Positions 36,184 through 37,062 of a stretch of 37,062 nt of DNA are shown here, piece by piece. The stretch lies in NCBI GenBank assembly GCA_015067605.1, contig SVME01000010.1:1-37062 (forward strand), written 5' to 3'. Positions within the stretch are counted from its first letter, which is position 1. Every line of letters begins with the position of its first letter. The stretch comes from Oscillospiraceae bacterium (GTDB lineage: Bacteria; Bacillota; Clostridia; Oscillospirales; Oscillospiraceae). The notes under the pieces were generated by a model. That model saw only the letters and a list, made by a program, of their open reading frames with translations, ran no database searches and had not been told where the DNA came from. The translations under genes were made by a program, and so were the position numbers.

Positions 36184-36543
36184 ATGGATACCACGGTCAA
36201 ACGGGGCGATATATTTTATGCAGATCTTTCGCCGGTGGTGGGCAGCGAGCAGGGGGGCGTGCGGCCAGTGCTGATCGTCCAGAATGATACCGGCAACCGC
36301 CATTCTCCCACGGTCATTGCCGCCGCCATCACCAGTCAGACGGGGAAAGCAAGGCTCCCGACCCACATCAACATCGCCGGCGGAAGCGTTGGGCTTTCTA
36401 AGGATTCGGTGATTCTGCTGGAGCAGATTCGCACCATCGACAAGCGGCGATTGCGGGAGCATATGGGGCATCTGAACGAAAACCAGATGCACATGGTCAA
36501 CGATGCCATCGCTGTCAGTTTTGGACTGACGGAGAGAACGTGA
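36184..36543 (+). CDS. MazF/NdoA (PemK)-family mRNA interferase toxin
   Basis: [58 protein letters not shown]...[31 protein letters not shown] 36175 is an alternative start. Confidence 0.92.
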   Translation: MDTTVKRGDIFYADLSPVVGSEQGGVRPVLIVQNDTGNRHSPTVIAAAITSQTGKARLPTHINIAGGSVGLSKDSVILLEQIRTIDKRRLREHMGHLNENQMHMVNDAIAVSFGLTERT

Positions 36544-36558
36544 TTAGGGTTGGTTAGC

Positions 36559-36719
36559 TAAACTATCGTTTAGCGCAGTGCATTCGCACTGTAATGCAGA
36601 ATTCATATCGGCTACGCCGATGATTTTAATTATTTCCCGAGGAAATACAATCATTTTGCATTCTGCATTCTGCATTCAGCATTCTGCATTCCGGTGGTAC
36701 GCCGGTAAACGATAATTTG
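36559..36719. repeat. Element G of the TAAATTATCGTTTAGCG-bounded repeat family
   Basis: Left taaactatcgtttagcg (36559-36575), right cggtaaacgataatttg (36703-36719). Interior aatgcagaatt pairs with a tandem run of gcattct units. Confidence 0.78.
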
Positions 36720-36734
36720 CGAAAGTATGAAACT

Positions 36735-36766
36735 CCCCCTCGGCGCATAGGATTGGGCCGAGGGGG
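36735..36766 (+). terminator. Hairpin between element G and the last ORF (terminator or SD-sequestering stem)
   Basis: ccccctcggc-(12 nt)-gccgaggggg followed by gatttt and ATG at 36773. Confidence 0.5.
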
Positions 36767-36772
36767 GATTTT

Positions 36773-37062
36773 ATGGAGTATGATATTCGCATGGGGCGGG
36801 ACGTGATTGGAAAGGTCAATGTGGAGCGGCAGGGGCTTTATTACCACTTTTCCTGCCGGTGCAGGCTCAGTGGCACGGTGATTTACCGGGTGGTGGTGAC
36901 TGGCGGTGGGCACAGCGAAAATCTTGGGGTGTTGGTTCCAGTGGGCGATGTTTTTGGGCTGGAAAAGAAAATCCCAGTGAAACGGTTGGGGGAGGGTGCA
37001 TTTCGCTTTCAGGCCATGCCGAAACACCAGAAAGCTCCGGGAGTTCGTTCCAATTCGTCCGG
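36773..37062 (+). CDS. Uncharacterised ORF running off the right edge (partial)
   Basis: Manual translation MEYDIRMGRDVIGKVNVERQGLYYHFSCRCRLSGTVIYRVVVTGGGHSENLGVLVPVGDVFGLEKKIPVKRLGEGAFRFQAMPKHQKAPGVRSNSS, no stop before the window end; missing from the ORF track. Confidence 0.6.
   Translation, partial: MEYDIRMGRDVIGKVNVERQGLYYHFSCRCRLSGTVIYRVVVTGGGHSENLGVLVPVGDVFGLEKKIPVKRLGEGAFRFQAMPKHQKAPGVRSNSS

Noticed and set aside
36656-36691. Tandem gcattct units as a possible CRISPR-like array
   Set aside because: Units of ~7 bp with no spacers; better explained as slippage repeat inside element G.
5496-36719. Target site duplications flanking the repeat elements
   Set aside because: Checked the 2-5 nt flanks of each element; no consistent direct duplication is visible (D has gt/gt, the others do not match), so transposition with TSD cannot be claimed from this window.

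Overview
The window looks like a chromosomal segment of a Firmicutes (Clostridia/Oscillospirales-like) bacterium, judged from gene content only. It is dominated by housekeeping genes: murB, whiA-dnaE, an OmpR-type response regulator, DUF1385-prmC-recA-recX-rimO-pgsA, a cytidylate kinase-like gene, a glycine riboswitch with glyA, a T-box with alaS, comEC, holA-rnmV, an ABC-F ATPase, an Mrp/NBP35 ATPase, nnrD, and a mazF/ndoA-like toxin without a visible antitoxin. Two features stand out. (1) A family of intergenic elements, six complete plus one truncated at the left edge, is bounded by the same ~17-bp terminal inverted repeat (TAAATTATCGTTTAGCG ... CGCTAAACGATAATTTA). The elements carry at least five unrelated, internally palindromic interiors, and most fill nearly the whole intergenic gap. 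(2) Two paralogous PrsA/parvulin-type lipoprotein genes diverge from a ~33-bp inverted repeat holding two mirror-image TTGCAC-17-TATGAT promoters. No rRNA, tRNA, CRISPR array or transposase gene was recognised. All calls come from reading the sequence and the supplied ORF track; no database search was done.
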